From positions 1 through 64,000 of the forward strand of contig NCBV01000012.1 of the NCBI GenBank assembly GCA_002279355.1: a stretch of 64,000 nt of DNA, in the 5' to 3' direction. Each line of letters starts with the position of its first letter. Within the stretch, counting starts at the first letter, position 1. Source of the stretch: Acidiphilium sp. 37-60-79 (GTDB lineage: Bacteria > Pseudomonadota > Alphaproteobacteria > Acetobacterales > Acetobacteraceae). Shown here piece by piece: positions 8,159 through 17,541 of the stretch. Both the position numbers and the translations under genes were made by a program. The notes beneath the pieces are model-generated. The model saw nothing but the letters and a program-made list of their open reading frames with translations. It was not told the origin of the DNA and did no database searches.

Positions 8159-8261
8159 AGCAATATTGGTTTGGGTTGAATCGAAAGATTCGACCTAAAT
8201 CAATGAAATTGATCGGCAAACAAAGGCCAGAGCGAGATTGATGATAAGCAATCACGCTCTA
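8156..8261. repeat. Composite hairpin repeat, family B copy 2
   Basis: Starts TAGAGCAATATTGG and ends ACGCTCTA, so TAGAGC/GCTCTA form inverted ends. The internal GAATCGAAAGATTC hairpin, the GGCAAACAAAG spacer and the terminal GCGAGATTG...CAATCACGC stem (one mismatch) match copy 1 at 5032-5134. It starts exactly at the stop codon of the DUF1150 gene. Confidence 0.85.
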
Positions 8262-8286
8262 ACCTGCTGAATATGGATCGGGCGCG

Positions 8287-8548
8287 TTACCGGGATGGGT
8301 TGGTGACGCGCCCGATGAACAGGATAATGGGGCCGGAGCGGATTACGTCGAGGAATGGGTGATTGGCGTCGAACCGGATGGAAGGCAGCGGGGACGGTGC
8401 CACCGGTGCGGGTGATGGCGCGGGCGAAGGCGGGGTTTGGCGTGCTGCGCCGATTGACCCAGATTGCGTTGGCGCTGACCAGACCCAGATCGGCTTGGTG
8501 GGGGATATTGTTGAGTTTTTGCACGGCGGCGAGGCGGGTGGCGTGCAT
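8287..8548 (-). pseudogene. Serpin remnant (internal deletion and frameshift)
   Basis: One minus-strand frame encodes KLNNIPHQADLGLVSANAIW and NPAFARAI, matching the region about 100 residues into a serpin. A second frame then encodes FDANHPFLDVIR and PIILFIGRVTNPSR followed by TAA, matching the serpin C-terminal signature (normally F-x-A-D/N-H-P-F-L-F-x-I-R ... I-L-F-x-G-R-V). More than 200 residues between them, including most of the reactive-centre region, are missing and the frame changes near 8390. No start codon or signal peptide survives. This is a fossil of a protease inhibitor gene. Confidence 0.75.
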
Positions 8549-8623
8549 AAGACCCTGCTAATTTTGAACACTAAAAGGTTAGCGGACAGAGGTGACGTAA
8601 TCAAGGACGAATACGCGGCACTT

Positions 8624-8689
8624 GGACGTCACTGGGACGTCACTGGGACGTCACTGGGACGTCACTGGGACGTCACTGGGACGTGAGTG
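8624..8689. repeat. 11-bp tandem repeat, five perfect units plus one diverged
   Basis: Unit GGACGTCACTG repeats five times without error (8624-8678); the sixth unit is GGACGTGAGTG. Each unit is centred on the palindrome GACGTC, so palindromes recur every 11 bp, about one helical turn. It lies between the serpin remnant and the 3' end of msrA, in no convincing reading frame. Confidence 0.95.
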
Positions 8690-8713
8690 CTGAGCGGTGC
8701 CCTGCGGGGTGCG

Positions 8714-9364
8714 TTAGGCGGTGGTGAGGCCGATGGGGCAGGTGATGCCGGTGCCGCCGATGCCGCAATAGCCGTTGGGGTTTTTGGCCAGATATTGTTG
8801 GTGGTAGGCTTCGGCGTAGTAAAATGTGGGGGCTGGGGCGATTTCGGTGGTGATGGTGCCGTAGCCGGCACGGGTCAGTTCGTGCTGGTAGGCGGATTTT
8901 GACGCTTGGGCGGCTGCATGCTGGGCGGGGTTGGTGGTGTAGAGCGCTGAGCGATATTGGGTGCCGATATCGCCGCCTTGGCGCATGCCTTGGGTGGGGT
9001 CGTGATTTTCCCAGAATAATTTTAGAATGGCATCCAGGCTGATGAGGGTGGGGTCGAAAATCACCCGCACGACCTCCGTATGGCCGGTGCGCCCGGAGCA
9101 GACTTCCTCATAGGTGGGGTTGGGCGTGCTGCCGCCGGCATAGCCGACGGCGGTGACATAGACGCCCGGCGCTTGCCAGAATTTACGCTCAGCACCCCAG
9201 AAGCAGCCGAGGCCGAGGATGATTTCCTCCATGCCGTCCGGGTAGGGCGGGGCGAGGGGTTTGCCGTTGACGAAATGGGTCGCTTGGATGGGCATGGGTG
9301 TGCTGCGACCGGGGAGAATTTGGGCTTGGGAGGGCATGCTGGTCATACGAGCGGCCATGATCAT
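8714..9364 (-). CDS. msrA: Peptide-methionine (S)-S-oxide reductase
   Basis: Repairs methionine-S-sulfoxide in proteins. The active-site motif GLGCFWGAE with the catalytic Cys is present, as are [44 protein letters not shown] and the C-terminal [20 protein letters not shown]. The 216-residue form starts at ATG 9364; a TTG five codons upstream is less likely. The N-terminal 45 residues before the MsrA core are not export-like. Monocistronic, 51 bp after the 3' end of xth on the same strand. Confidence 0.95.
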   Translation of the reverse strand: MIMAARMTSMPSQAQILPGRSTPMPIQATHFVNGKPLAPPYPDGMEEIILGLGCFWGAERKFWQAPGVYVTAVGYAGGSTPNPTYEEVCSGRTGHTEVVRVIFDPTLISLDAILKLFWENHDPTQGMRQGGDIGTQYRSALYTTNPAQHAAAQASKSAYQHELTRAGYGTITTEIAPAPTFYYAEAYHQQYLAKNPNGYCGIGGTGITCPIGLTTA

Positions 9365-9415
9365 CTCACTTTCGGTCAAACGGGATGATAGGAATATAGG
9401 GGTTTGGCGCGAAAA

Positions 9416-10219
9416 TTAAAGCGCGAGGGTGAGGGCGACGGGGACATGGTCAGACGCGCTGGTCCAATCGCGCGCATCGGTGAGGATGCGGGTTTCGCGC
9501 AAGGCCGGGCGAAGATCGTTCGAGACCCAGATATGATCAAGGCGGCGGCCCCGATTGGAGGCGCGCCAGTCGCGATTGCGGTAGCTCCACCACGTATAGA
9601 GTTTGGCCGGTTCGGGGGTAAAATGGCGCAGCGCGTCGGTAAAGCCTTGGGCCTGCCAATCGAGCAGGCCGGTGGTCTCATTAGGGGTGTGGCTAACGAC
9701 ATCGAGCAATTGTTTGTGGCTCCAGACGTCATGCTCGAGCGGGGCGATGTTGAGATCACCGACCAGAATGCGGTGCTGGGGCGGGTGGGCGCGAAAATGA
9801 TCGCGGGTGGCGGCGATGAAATCGAGCTTATGGGCGAATTTTTCGTTTTTGCTCCGATCCGGAATGTCGCCGCCGGCGGGGACGTAGAAATTATCGATGG
9901 TGATGGTTTTGCCGCCGAGGGTGACGCTGGCACCGAGATGGCGGCAATCGTTTTTGCCGCACCATTGGCCGCCTTGGTCGGCCAAAATGAGTGGATAGCG
10001 CGAGAAAATGGCGACACCGTTATAGCTTTTCATGCCGCGCATCAGCACATGGGGCAGGCCGATGCGCTCGGCGATGGCGTGGGGGAATTGATCGTCCGGG
10101 ACTTTGGTTTCTTGCAGGCAGAGAATATCCGGGGCGAGGGTTTCGGTGAGGGTGAGCAAATGCTCCTGGCGCAGGCGGAGCGAATTGATGTTCCAGGTGG
10201 CGATGGTGAGGCGGGTCAT
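9416..10219 (-). CDS. xth: Exodeoxyribonuclease III (AP endonuclease)
   Basis: Base-excision-repair nuclease of the ExoIII/Xth family, 267 residues. Visible motifs are ATWNINSLRLR (metal site Asn), CLQETKVPD (metal-binding Glu), NFYVPAGGD, VGDLNIAPLEHD (catalytic Asp/Asn) and ASDHVPVALTL (final Asp-His pair). Its ATG overlaps the stop of the FAH-family gene by one base (TGATG). In alphaproteobacteria xth often lies close to lolA, as here. Confidence 0.95.
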   Translation of the reverse strand: MTRLTIATWNINSLRLRQEHLLTLTETLAPDILCLQETKVPDDQFPHAIAERIGLPHVLMRGMKSYNGVAIFSRYPLILADQGGQWCGKNDCRHLGASVTLGGKTITIDNFYVPAGGDIPDRSKNEKFAHKLDFIAATRDHFRAHPPQHRILVGDLNIAPLEHDVWSHKQLLDVVSHTPNETTGLLDWQAQGFTDALRHFTPEPAKLYTWWSYRNRDWRASNRGRRLDHIWVSNDLRPALRETRILTDARDWTSASDHVPVALTLAL

Positions 10220-10905
10220 CAGGCAGTTGGGGTGATGGTGAAGGCGAGCGGCGGGATGCCATCGATATGGCAGGTGACATGGTCGCCGACAACGAGGGGC
10301 CCGACGCCATCGGGCGTGCCGGTATAGATCAGATCGCCGGGCGCGAGGGTGACCAAGCGTGACAGGGCGGCGATGATATCGGGCACCGGCCAGATCAGGT
10401 CAGCGAGGTCGCCGGATTGTTTGACCTGGTTGTTGATGGCGAGGGTGATGGCGCCTTTGGTTGGGTGGCCGATTTGGGTGGCTTGGATGATGGGGCCGAT
10501 CGGAGCGGAATGATCGAAGCCTTTGGCCATGTCCCAGGGGCGGCGCATGGATTTTGCTTCATCTTGCAGATCGCGGCGGGTGAGATCGACGCCGACGGCG
10601 TAGCCATAGATCAGGGCGTTGGCGGCGTCCGGGTTGATCGCGCTAGCAGCTTTATCAAGGGCGATGACCAATTCGACTTCGTGATGCAGGCTGGCGGTGG
10701 CGACCGGATAGGGGATTTTCGCGCCGAGGGCGATCGCGTCATTGGGTTTGGTGAAGAAAAATGGCGGTTCGCTTTCGCGGGTATGGGCCGCGTAATTGCG
10801 ACCGACACAGAAAATGCGGCGCACCGGGAAATGGCCGCCACCGGTGATGGGTACGCTGACGGGCGCGGGCGGCGCGAACACAAAATTGTCGCTCATATCG
10901 GCCAT
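10219..10905 (-). CDS. Fumarylacetoacetate hydrolase family protein
   Basis: A 228-residue single-domain FAH-fold enzyme, the size of fumarylpyruvate or acylpyruvate hydrolases. Family motifs are VGRNYAAHTRE, the metal-binding ElxxE-type HHEVELVIAL, YAVGVDLTRRDLQ, KGFDHSAPIGP and IYTGTPDGVGPL. It likely cleaves a C-C bond in an acylpyruvate or decarboxylates oxaloacetate; which one cannot be told. I start it at ATG 10905 (MADMSDNF), which has GGAAAG upstream and sits 10 bp after the stop of the peptidase C26 gene; a longer frame reading into that gene has no family similarity. Confidence 0.85.
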   Translation of the reverse strand: MADMSDNFVFAPPAPVSVPITGGGHFPVRRIFCVGRNYAAHTRESEPPFFFTKPNDAIALGAKIPYPVATASLHHEVELVIALDKAASAINPDAANALIYGYAVGVDLTRRDLQDEAKSMRRPWDMAKGFDHSAPIGPIIQATQIGHPTKGAITLAINNQVKQSGDLADLIWPVPDIIAALSRLVTLAPGDLIYTGTPDGVGPLVVGDHVTCHIDGIPPLAFTITPTA

Positions 10906-10915
10906 GGCTGCTTTC

Positions 10916-11689
10916 CTACCTTGGGCTTTGTGTTGCTGAATAATGGCGCACGGCCTCGCCAAAGCTCGCGAAAATCGCGTGCGAGGCGGGGTCATGCTCG
11001 AAATCATATTCGGGGTGCCATTGCACGCCCAGCGCATATTGCGGGCCGAGCACGCGGATGGCTTCGATGGTGCCATCGACGGCGCGGGCTTCGACCGCGA
11101 GGCCGGGGGCGAGGCGGTCGATCCCTTGATTATGGAGCGAATTCACCGAGAGATGATCGCGCCCCAGCCGGTGCGCGAGGGTGCCGCCGGGGGTGAGCGT
11201 GACATGATGGGCTTTGCCGATGCGCACGGCGGGGTTTTCTTGCATCGGCGTGGAATGATCGAGCCGGTGGGGTAGGTCTTGCAGGCGCTGATGCAGGCTG
11301 CCGCCGAGGGCGACGTTGAGCTCTTGCAGACCACGGCAAATCGCGAGGAGCGGGATATTGCGCGCGACGGCGCGGCGGCTGAGTTGCAGGGTGACTTTGT
11401 CGCGGTCAGGGTCTTCGGGGTGGATATCGGGCGGTTGGGGCGGGCCGCCATAAAATTCGGCGGCGACGTTGCTGCGGCTGCCGGTGAGAATGATGCCGGC
11501 GCAATGATCGAGCAGGGTTTCAATATCGGCGGAATCGCCATTGGCGGGGATCAGGATGGGCACGCCGCCGACCACCTGATCGACGGCGCGAACATAGGTG
11601 CCGGAGGCGGCATGATTGAGCATGCCAAAGACGCCGAACTGTTTGGTGCAGCAGGAGATACCGATGAGGGCGCCGAATCGGTTTATCAT
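10916..11689 (-). CDS. Glutamine amidotransferase-like peptidase C26 (PuuD-like)
   Basis: Class I glutamine-amidotransferase fold of the gamma-glutamyl-GABA hydrolase type, 257 residues. The nucleophile Cys is in LAICRGLQELNVALGG and the catalytic His-Glu pair in GVQWHPEYDFEHD; the SLHNQGIDRLAPGL segment is also typical. PuuD hydrolyses gamma-glutamyl-GABA in putrescine breakdown, but none of the other puu genes is near, so the substrate is left open. It is first of a leftward run with the FAH-family gene and xth. Confidence 0.85.
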   Translation of the reverse strand: MINRFGALIGISCCTKQFGVFGMLNHAASGTYVRAVDQVVGGVPILIPANGDSADIETLLDHCAGIILTGSRSNVAAEFYGGPPQPPDIHPEDPDRDKVTLQLSRRAVARNIPLLAICRGLQELNVALGGSLHQRLQDLPHRLDHSTPMQENPAVRIGKAHHVTLTPGGTLAHRLGRDHLSVNSLHNQGIDRLAPGLAVEARAVDGTIEAIRVLGPQYALGVQWHPEYDFEHDPASHAIFASFGEAVRHYSATQSPR

Positions 11690-11780
11690 GCGGGCAATTT
11701 GGCATGATGCGATGGGGTTGTCGCCTCGCCTGCGGGGGCAGCAGGTTTGTTTTTTGGTAAGGGATGGGCGGGGTGTGGGG

Positions 11781-12450
11781 TCAGCCGCCGCCGCCGTTGG
11801 GGTTGGGGCTGTTATTGGCGATGTAGCGAAAATCTTTGTCGGGGAAGGGTGGGGCGGCGTGCAGATTATAGAGGCTGACTTGGGTGGTGGCGGCTTGCGC
11901 GTCGGTGACCCGCCATTGGCGTAATTCCAGCGGATCGGTTGAGAAAATCAGGGTGAGATGGCCTTGGGCGGCCTTGCCAGTGCGGATCAGCGAAATTTGG
12001 ACCTCGCCGGGGGGCTGGCTGATTTTGGTGACGGTGACTTTGCCGGAGAAATGGACTTTCGGAGAGCGGCAAATTGGTGGTCTGGTTGAGTTGCGGGTCG
12101 TGATAGACCAGCAGGCCAAAGCCTGCGACCAGCAATTGCGGGTCGGGTTTGTCATATTGGAACCGCATTTTGCCGGGGCGCTGCAAAATGGCGTTGCCGG
12201 ATCGCACCGAGCCGTCCGGGGCGACTTGCAGGAATTTTGCGGTGACGGTTTTGAGCCCGTCAAGGTAGGTTGAGATTTTGGCCAGGATGGGCGCATTCTG
12301 GGTGGTGACGGCGGGCGCTGCGACCGGGGCGACGGCTGCCTTGGCGCTGACCGCGAGGATCGGCGCCAAGGCGCTTAGGAATCCGGTGGAGAGAACCGAC
12401 AGGATGAGAGCACCGATACGAACTCGGCTGAAGGCGCTGGGCATGGGCAT
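11781..12450 (-). pseudogene. lolA: Outer-membrane lipoprotein carrier LolA, frameshifted
   Basis: LolA carries lipoproteins across the periplasm from LolCDE to the outer membrane. One frame gives the signal peptide (hydrophobic stretch from IGALILSVLSTGFLSALA) and the N-terminal half through LKTVTAKFLQVAPDGSVRSG, GKMRFQYDKP and YHDPQLNQTTNLPLSE. A different frame gives the second half, KVHFSGKVTVTK, ISLIRTGKAAQGHLTLIF and LELRQWRVTDAQ. About 8-10 residues of the family are missing at the junction near 12060-12068. The bases CTCTCCGAAAGTCC can be read both as LSES and as SPKV, suggesting collapsed direct repeats. An ancestral copy of an essential gene, a real null allele with a second copy elsewhere, or a sequence error are all possible. 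Confidence 0.8.
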
Positions 12451-12475
12451 CGGGGCGGAGTTGAACCTCAAAAGA

Positions 12476-12868
12476 TTACGCGGCTGACCGGCGGCGGGTG
12501 GTGGTGCGTTCGGCGGCGGGCGCGGGGGCGGGTTTGGACACCTCGTTCATCACTGTTTTGATGTCGCGCAGGAATGTGTTGCCCTTGGAGGTGCGTTGTA
12601 CCAGCACGCTGCGCCGATCGGCAGGATCGACCTTGCGGCGGGCGAGATCGAGATCGGCCAAGCGGTCCAGAGCACGGGTGATGGCGGGCTTGGAGACGTT
12701 GAGCTGGTTGGCGAGGCCGCGCACGGTATGGGCACCATCATCGAGATAGCAGGTGAGGAAGACGGCGAGCTGGCGGGCCGAAAGATCGACCCCGTCGCGG
12801 CGAACCAGGGAAACCACGGTGTCGCGTAGGATGGTGATGAGATTATCGGTTGAGATTTCTGAAGTCAT
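12476..12868 (-). CDS. MarR-type winged-helix regulator
   Basis: A 130-residue winged-helix DNA-binding protein. LSARQLAVFLTCYLDD leads into the recognition region VRGLANQLNVSKPAITRALDRL and the wing ARRKVDPADRRSVLVQRT, the MarR-family layout. The C-terminal tail is basic and low in complexity (PAPAPAAERTTTRRRSAA). It starts at ATG 12868 and lies 25 bp upstream of the lolA remnant, so the two may share a transcript. The ligand and targets are not visible. Confidence 0.85.
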   Translation of the reverse strand: MTSEISTDNLITILRDTVVSLVRRDGVDLSARQLAVFLTCYLDDGAHTVRGLANQLNVSKPAITRALDRLADLDLARRKVDPADRRSVLVQRTSKGNTFLRDIKTVMNEVSKPAPAPAAERTTTRRRSAA

Positions 12869-13163
12869 TATTTTGCCCTTTCGTCGATCATTCGATCAGA
12901 GGCGGGATTCGACCGGGTTGGCACCGGTGCAGGCCCTTGGTTGAAACAAAGACGGTGACCGCAAGACACAAGAAGGTCTTATGCGGCACCGAACGGCGGC
13001 GTCGGCGGCAAAGCCATACGGTGGCGGTGCCTGACGACAAGTCGTTTCAAACGCCTCACGACTTCTGTTACGGAACTAAGAATGAATTGGATGCCGTGCA
13101 AGAGTAAAAAAATCTAAAATCGTTGCAACACTGTTGGGCAGACTGTTGCGGTATAAAAAACTA

Positions 13164-14513
13164 TCAATGAGTTACAGAAATAAGATTTTCGATAGCGGCA
13201 AGGGCAGCGCGCAAGCCGATGGCTTCGCCGCCTTCGGGGCGACCGGGGCGGTTGGATTCGTTCCAAGCGTAGGTGTCGATATGGGCCCAGCGTGTGGATG
13301 CCGGGACAAACCGGTTGAGGAATAATGCTGCAATGATGGCGCCAGCATGGGGCTTTCCTGACACGCTGTTGAGGTCGGCGATCGGGCTATCGAGCCAGGG
13401 CGCATAATCCTGCCAGAGCGGTAGCCGCCAGAGCGGGTCTGAAACCTGGTGACTGGCGGTGAGCAATTGGGTTGCTAATACGTCATCATTACAGAACAAG
13501 GCGGGTAGGTCCGGGCCGAGTGCGGTGCGGGCTGCGCCGGTCAGGGTTGCGAAATCGATGAGCCAATCCGGTTGGGCAGCGACGGCATCGCTCAGCAGGT
13601 CGGCGAGCACCAGCCTGCCTTCGGCATCGGTATTGCCGACCTCGACGGTGAGGCCGGCGCGGGTGTTGAGCACATCGAGCGGGCGCATGGCGTGGCCGGA
13701 CACGCTGTTTTCCACGCAGCCGATGCGCAGTTCGAGTCGGACCGCGAGATTGAGCTCCATGATCGCTTGGGCGAGGCCGAGCATTGTGGCGGCACCGCCC
13801 ATGTCCTTTTTCATGCGCAGCATCGCTGAGCTGGGCTTGAGATCATAGCCGCCCGTATCGAAAACCACGCCTTTGCCGACCAGGGAGATCAGCGGGGCGT
13901 GGGGGTTCTGGCCCCAGCTCAGCTTGACCATGTGGGGCGGGCGGTCGGAGCCGGCGCCGACGGCGGCGAGGGCGGGGTAGCCTGCAATGAGGGCCGGGCC
14001 GGTGATTTGTTCGGCTTTGGCGCCGCAGCGTTTGGCGAGGGCGAGGGCGGCATCGGCCAGTTCGGCGGGGCCGAGTAGGTTGGCAGGGGTGTTGATCAGG
14101 TCGCGGGCGTGATTGATGGCGCGGGCGATGATCGCGGCGCGATCAGGGATCGGGGCGCTGAGTTCGGCTGGTTTGTGGGTTTGCGGCTTGAACCGGTCAT
14201 AGCGATAGGCGCCGAGCAGGGCGCCGAGATGGGCGGCTTCGGCGTCGTAATCGCCTGGCATCAGGTGCCAGAGTGTCTCGGGTGGTAAAGCGGTGGCGAT
14301 GGCGCCGAACGGGTAGGGTGAGCGGTCATGGCCGAGGCCGAGCAGGGCGCCGCCGAGCGGGCCGGTGGCGGTTGGCGGGAGCAGAATGATTTTGCCCATT
14401 TTGGCGTCGAACCCGGCGGCGCGGACAAAGGCGGCCGCGGGGAGCTGGGCGAGCAGGGCGTCGAGCCCGTCCGGGCGGACCGGGTGGAGCGGCAGCGTGG
14501 TTGATTGGGTCAT
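13164..14513 (-). CDS. Leucyl aminopeptidase family M17 peptidase
   Basis: A cytosolic metallo-aminopeptidase of 449 residues. The C-terminal catalytic domain (from about residue 165) shows LVGKGVVFDTGGYDLKP (metal and catalytic Lys region), MKKDMGGAATMLGLA and the signature NTDAEGRLVLADLL with its metal ligands; the bicarbonate-site Arg lies in that signature. The N-terminal domain is shorter than in E. coli PepA, as usual for this alphaproteobacterial group. The nearest upstream gene, tetR, ends 54 bp before its ATG on the same strand. Confidence 0.92.
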   Translation of the reverse strand: MTQSTTLPLHPVRPDGLDALLAQLPAAAFVRAAGFDAKMGKIILLPPTATGPLGGALLGLGHDRSPYPFGAIATALPPETLWHLMPGDYDAEAAHLGALLGAYRYDRFKPQTHKPAELSAPIPDRAAIIARAINHARDLINTPANLLGPAELADAALALAKRCGAKAEQITGPALIAGYPALAAVGAGSDRPPHMVKLSWGQNPHAPLISLVGKGVVFDTGGYDLKPSSAMLRMKKDMGGAATMLGLAQAIMELNLAVRLELRIGCVENSVSGHAMRPLDVLNTRAGLTVEVGNTDAEGRLVLADLLSDAVAAQPDWLIDFATLTGAARTALGPDLPALFCNDDVLATQLLTASHQVSDPLWRLPLWQDYAPWLDSPIADLNSVSGKPHAGAIIAALFLNRFVPASTRWAHIDTYAWNESNRPGRPEGGEAIGLRAALAAIENLISVTH

Positions 14514-14567
14514 TCAGTGTCTGCTTTGGTTGTGTTTGACGATTATGGGGTGTGTCGGATGGCGCTG

Positions 14568-15254
14568 TCAGGCCGGTCGAGCGGAGACGGCTGTGCTGGA
14601 TAAGCCGTTGGGGGATTGGCTGAGATAAAGCAAGATCAGGTCGCTGAGCCAGGCGCGGAAGGGTGCCTGCTGCTCGGTGACGCCGATATTTTTGGAACCG
14701 GCGCTCATCGCGGAGCCGAAAATGGCGGCGCCCAGGGCCGAGCTGGCGACCAAGAGGGCGATCCGATAGGATTCCGCAGGGGGTGGCGGTGTGGTGCCGC
14801 TGGCTTGGATCAGCCGGGCGATGTGGCTGATCGCGTCATGGATGGAGGCTTCACCGGCCGCCCCTGAGCTGGCGAGCCAAGCGAGGCGCTGAGCCAAGCC
14901 GTTGCCGACCGCGTTGAACACCTGTTCGACGAGGCTTTCGATGATGGTATGGGTTGGCGTGACGGCGTCGGCCACCAGATTCGACGTCGCTGATTTGAGT
15001 TGTTCGATGGTGCGGGCGTTGAGCGCGTCGATCAGTCGTTCGCGCGAGCCGAAATGATGCAGAATGACCGGATGCGACAGGCCGATCTCGGCGGCGATGG
15101 ATTGCAGGCGCAGGCCGCCAGGGCCAACATGGGCCAGTTGGGCTTCCGCGGCGTCGAGAATCTGGCGCCTGGCTTCGGGGGCTGAGCGGCGGGTGCGGCG
15201 CGCACGGTTGGCGGATGATTTTTCGGCGCGCCCCGAATCGACCTTTTTGACCAT
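14568..15254 (-). CDS. TetR family regulator
   Basis: A 228-residue protein with a basic N-terminal arm (VKKVDSGRAEKSSANRARRTRR) and a TetR helix-turn-helix at about 27-75: ILDAAEAQLAHVGPGGLRLQ, IAAEIGLSHPVILHHFGSRE. The ligand-binding half is alanine-rich and unrelated to any family I can name. It is divergent from uvrC across 304 bp and may control itself; no operator could be assigned. Confidence 0.9.
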   Translation of the reverse strand: MVKKVDSGRAEKSSANRARRTRRSAPEARRQILDAAEAQLAHVGPGGLRLQSIAAEIGLSHPVILHHFGSRERLIDALNARTIEQLKSATSNLVADAVTPTHTIIESLVEQVFNAVGNGLAQRLAWLASSGAAGEASIHDAISHIARLIQASGTTPPPPAESYRIALLVASSALGAAIFGSAMSAGSKNIGVTEQQAPFRAWLSDLILLYLSQSPNGLSSTAVSARPA

Positions 15255-15558
15255 GGGTTGAACAGAATGGTTCCGGTGGTCTTGTCAAGTCGTAATGCGT
15301 TGGAAATACAGTGATCGCGAAAGTTTTCCCCGGCAGGTGCGGCGGTGGGACGCTGTCATGATCATGTCATTGTTGGCCAGCCTGCGAGAAAGGTGATAGT
15401 AATGATTTCAATGGGTTAATAAAATTACGTCAGAATGGTTGGATTTGCGACAATGGTTGATGCAGGGACATTATTTGCGATTACGGCGATATTGCGCACA
15501 GGGTTTTCCACAGGCGCGGTGGGTTGGGTGCTATACAACTTAAGAGGGATTTGCGTTG
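15255..15558. other. Divergent tetR-uvrC intergenic region
   Basis: No gene seen. It must hold both promoters. AGAGGGA at 15543-15549 is the uvrC ribosome binding site. A single TTTTCCACA (15504-15512) resembles a relaxed DnaA box, too little to call an origin. Confidence 0.5.
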
Positions 15559-17439
15559 ATGGGTGAGGGGCCGATTGATGCGGCGTTGGCCACGATGTCG
15601 CAGGCGCCGGGCGTGTACCGGATGCTCGATGCGGCGGGTGCTGCGCTTTATGTGGGCAAAGCGCGGAATTTGAAGCGGCGTTTGGCCGCCTATACCCAGC
15701 CGGGGCGGTTGCCCGAGCGGTTGCGGCGGATGGTGGCCGATACGGTGAGTTTGGAGGTGATTACCACCCATACCGAGGCTGAGGCGTTGCTGCTCGAAGC
15801 CAATCTGATCAAAAAATTGAAGCCGCGGTTCAATATTTTGCTGCGTGACGATAAATCCTATCCGTGGCTGATGCTGACCGAGGATCATGCTTTTCCGCAA
15901 TTGGGCAAGCATCGCGGGGCGCAGACGCGGCAGGCTTCGTATTGGGGGCCGTTTGCCTCGTCCTGGTCGGTCAATCAGACGGTGCAGGGGTTGCAGCGGG
16001 TGTTTTTGCTGCGGACCTGCACCGATGCGGTGTTCGCCAGCCGCAGCCGCCCTTGTTTGCTGTATCAGATCAAGCGTTGTGCGGCGCCGTGTGTTGGGCG
16101 GATTAGCGAGGCGGATTACGCGGAACTGGTGGCTGAGGCGCGGCGGTTTCTCTCCGGGCGAGGCGGGCATGTACAGCGGGAGTTGGCGCTGCAAATGGAG
16201 GCGGCGGCGGCGGCGCTCGCGTTTGAGCGGGCGGCGGCGCTGCGCGATCGGATCCGGGGGCTGACGCAGATCCAGGGTAGTGATTTGATCAATCCGGCCA
16301 GTATCGAGGATGCTGATGTGATCGCGATCCATCAGGCGGCGGGGCAGTTTTCGGTGCAGGTGTTTTTTATTCGCAGCGGCCGCAATAATGGCAATCGCAG
16401 CTTTTTCCCGGCGCAGAGCAAGGGGGCGACGGTGCCGGCGGTGCTGAGCGCGTTCATCGGGCAGTTTTATGATGATAAGGAGCCGCCGCCCTTATTGTTG
16501 TTGAGTGAGAAGGTGGCCGAGCAGGATTTGCTGGCGGAGGCGTTGAGCCTGAAGGCGGGGCGGCGGGTGGAGTTGGCGGTGCCTCAGCGCGGCGAGAAGC
16601 ATGATGTGGTTTTGCATGCGCTGACCAATGCGCGCGAGGCGCTGGAGCGGAAATTGGCGGAATCGGCGGGGCAGGAGACGCTGCTGGCGGCGACGGCTGC
16701 GTTGTTTGGCTTGAGCGAGCCGCCGCAACGGATTGAGATTTATGATAATTCGCATCTGATGGGCAGTGCGGCCTATGGCGTGATGGTGGTGGCGGGGCCG
16801 GAGGGGTTTCACCGCGCCGCTTATCGGAAATTTGCGATACGGTCCGCGCTGACGCCGGGGGATGATTTTGCGATGATGCGCGAGGTGTTGACCAGGCGAT
16901 TTTCCCGCGGGCTGACCGAGGCGGCGGCGAAGGAGCCGGGTGAGCGAGAGCGTTGGCCGGATTTGGTATTGATCGATGGTGGGGCGGGTCAGCTTTCGGC
17001 GGCGCAGGCGGTGCTGGATGAATTGGGGGTGGGCGATGTCGCGCTGGTGGCGATTGCCAAGGGGCGCGATCGCAATGCCGGGCGCGAATGGTTTCACCGG
17101 ACCGGGCAGGCACCGTTTCAATTGCCTGAGCGCGATCCGGTGCTGTATTTTTTGCAGCGTTTGCGCGACGAGGCGCATCGTTTCGCGATTGCGACGCACC
17201 GGGCCGGGCGGAGCCGAAAAATTACCGAGAGCGAGTTGGATTTGATTGCGGGGATTGGGGCGGCGCGCAAACGGGCATTGCTGCATCATTTTGGCTCGGT
17301 GCGCGGGGTGAAAGGGGCGGGGTTGCGCGATTTGGAGGCGGTGGATGGGGTGAGTTCGGCGATGGCACGGGCGATTTATGCGCATTTTCACCCGGGCGTG
17401 AGCGTGGCGTTGGAGGAGCGCGCGAATTCTGACGGATAA
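15559..17439 (+). CDS. uvrC: Excinuclease ABC subunit C
   Basis: Makes both incisions in nucleotide excision repair after UvrAB loading. The 626 residues contain the whole layout: GIY-YIG nuclease ([20 protein letters not shown], about 15-95), the conserved Cys cluster around [15 protein letters not shown], a UVR domain binding UvrB (about 200-235), the RNase H-like second nuclease ([45 protein letters not shown]) and a helix-hairpin-helix tail ([20 protein letters not shown]). I start at ATG 15559, one codon after a TTG, because of the AGAGGGA site 9 bp upstream. Confidence 0.97.
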   Translation: MGEGPIDAALATMSQAPGVYRMLDAAGAALYVGKARNLKRRLAAYTQPGRLPERLRRMVADTVSLEVITTHTEAEALLLEANLIKKLKPRFNILLRDDKSYPWLMLTEDHAFPQLGKHRGAQTRQASYWGPFASSWSVNQTVQGLQRVFLLRTCTDAVFASRSRPCLLYQIKRCAAPCVGRISEADYAELVAEARRFLSGRGGHVQRELALQMEAAAAALAFERAAALRDRIRGLTQIQGSDLINPASIEDADVIAIHQAAGQFSVQVFFIRSGRNNGNRSFFPAQSKGATVPAVLSAFIGQFYDDKEPPPLLLLSEKVAEQDLLAEALSLKAGRRVELAVPQRGEKHDVVLHALTNAREALERKLAESAGQETLLAATAALFGLSEPPQRIEIYDNSHLMGSAAYGVMVVAGPEGFHRAAYRKFAIRSALTPGDDFAMMREVLTRRFSRGLTEAAAKEPGERERWPDLVLIDGGAGQLSAAQAVLDELGVGDVALVAIAKGRDRNAGREWFHRTGQAPFQLPERDPVLYFLQRLRDEAHRFAIATHRAGRSRKITESELDLIAGIGAARKRALLHHFGSVRGVKGAGLRDLEAVDGVSSAMARAIYAHFHPGVSVALEERANSDG

Positions 17440-17541
17440 TTCTCGTTAAAGTTGTTATTTAACATGACATAGCTTAAATTTTATGCATTGATACACCCAG
17501 AGATTGTATTTGGCGCATGATTTGCGCCCTCGGGGGATTTA

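Noticed and set aside
8624-8689. Possible CRISPR array
   Set aside because: The unit is 11 bp with no spacers and there are no cas genes; it is a plain tandem repeat.
12869-13163. Small RNA between marR and the M17 gene
   Set aside because: Some inverted repeats are present (AAGTCGT/ACGACTT, GGCACCG/CGGTGCC) but no promoter-terminator pair.
15504-15512. DnaA box and possible origin before uvrC
   Set aside because: Only a single relaxed 9-mer is present, with no cluster or AT-rich unwinding region.
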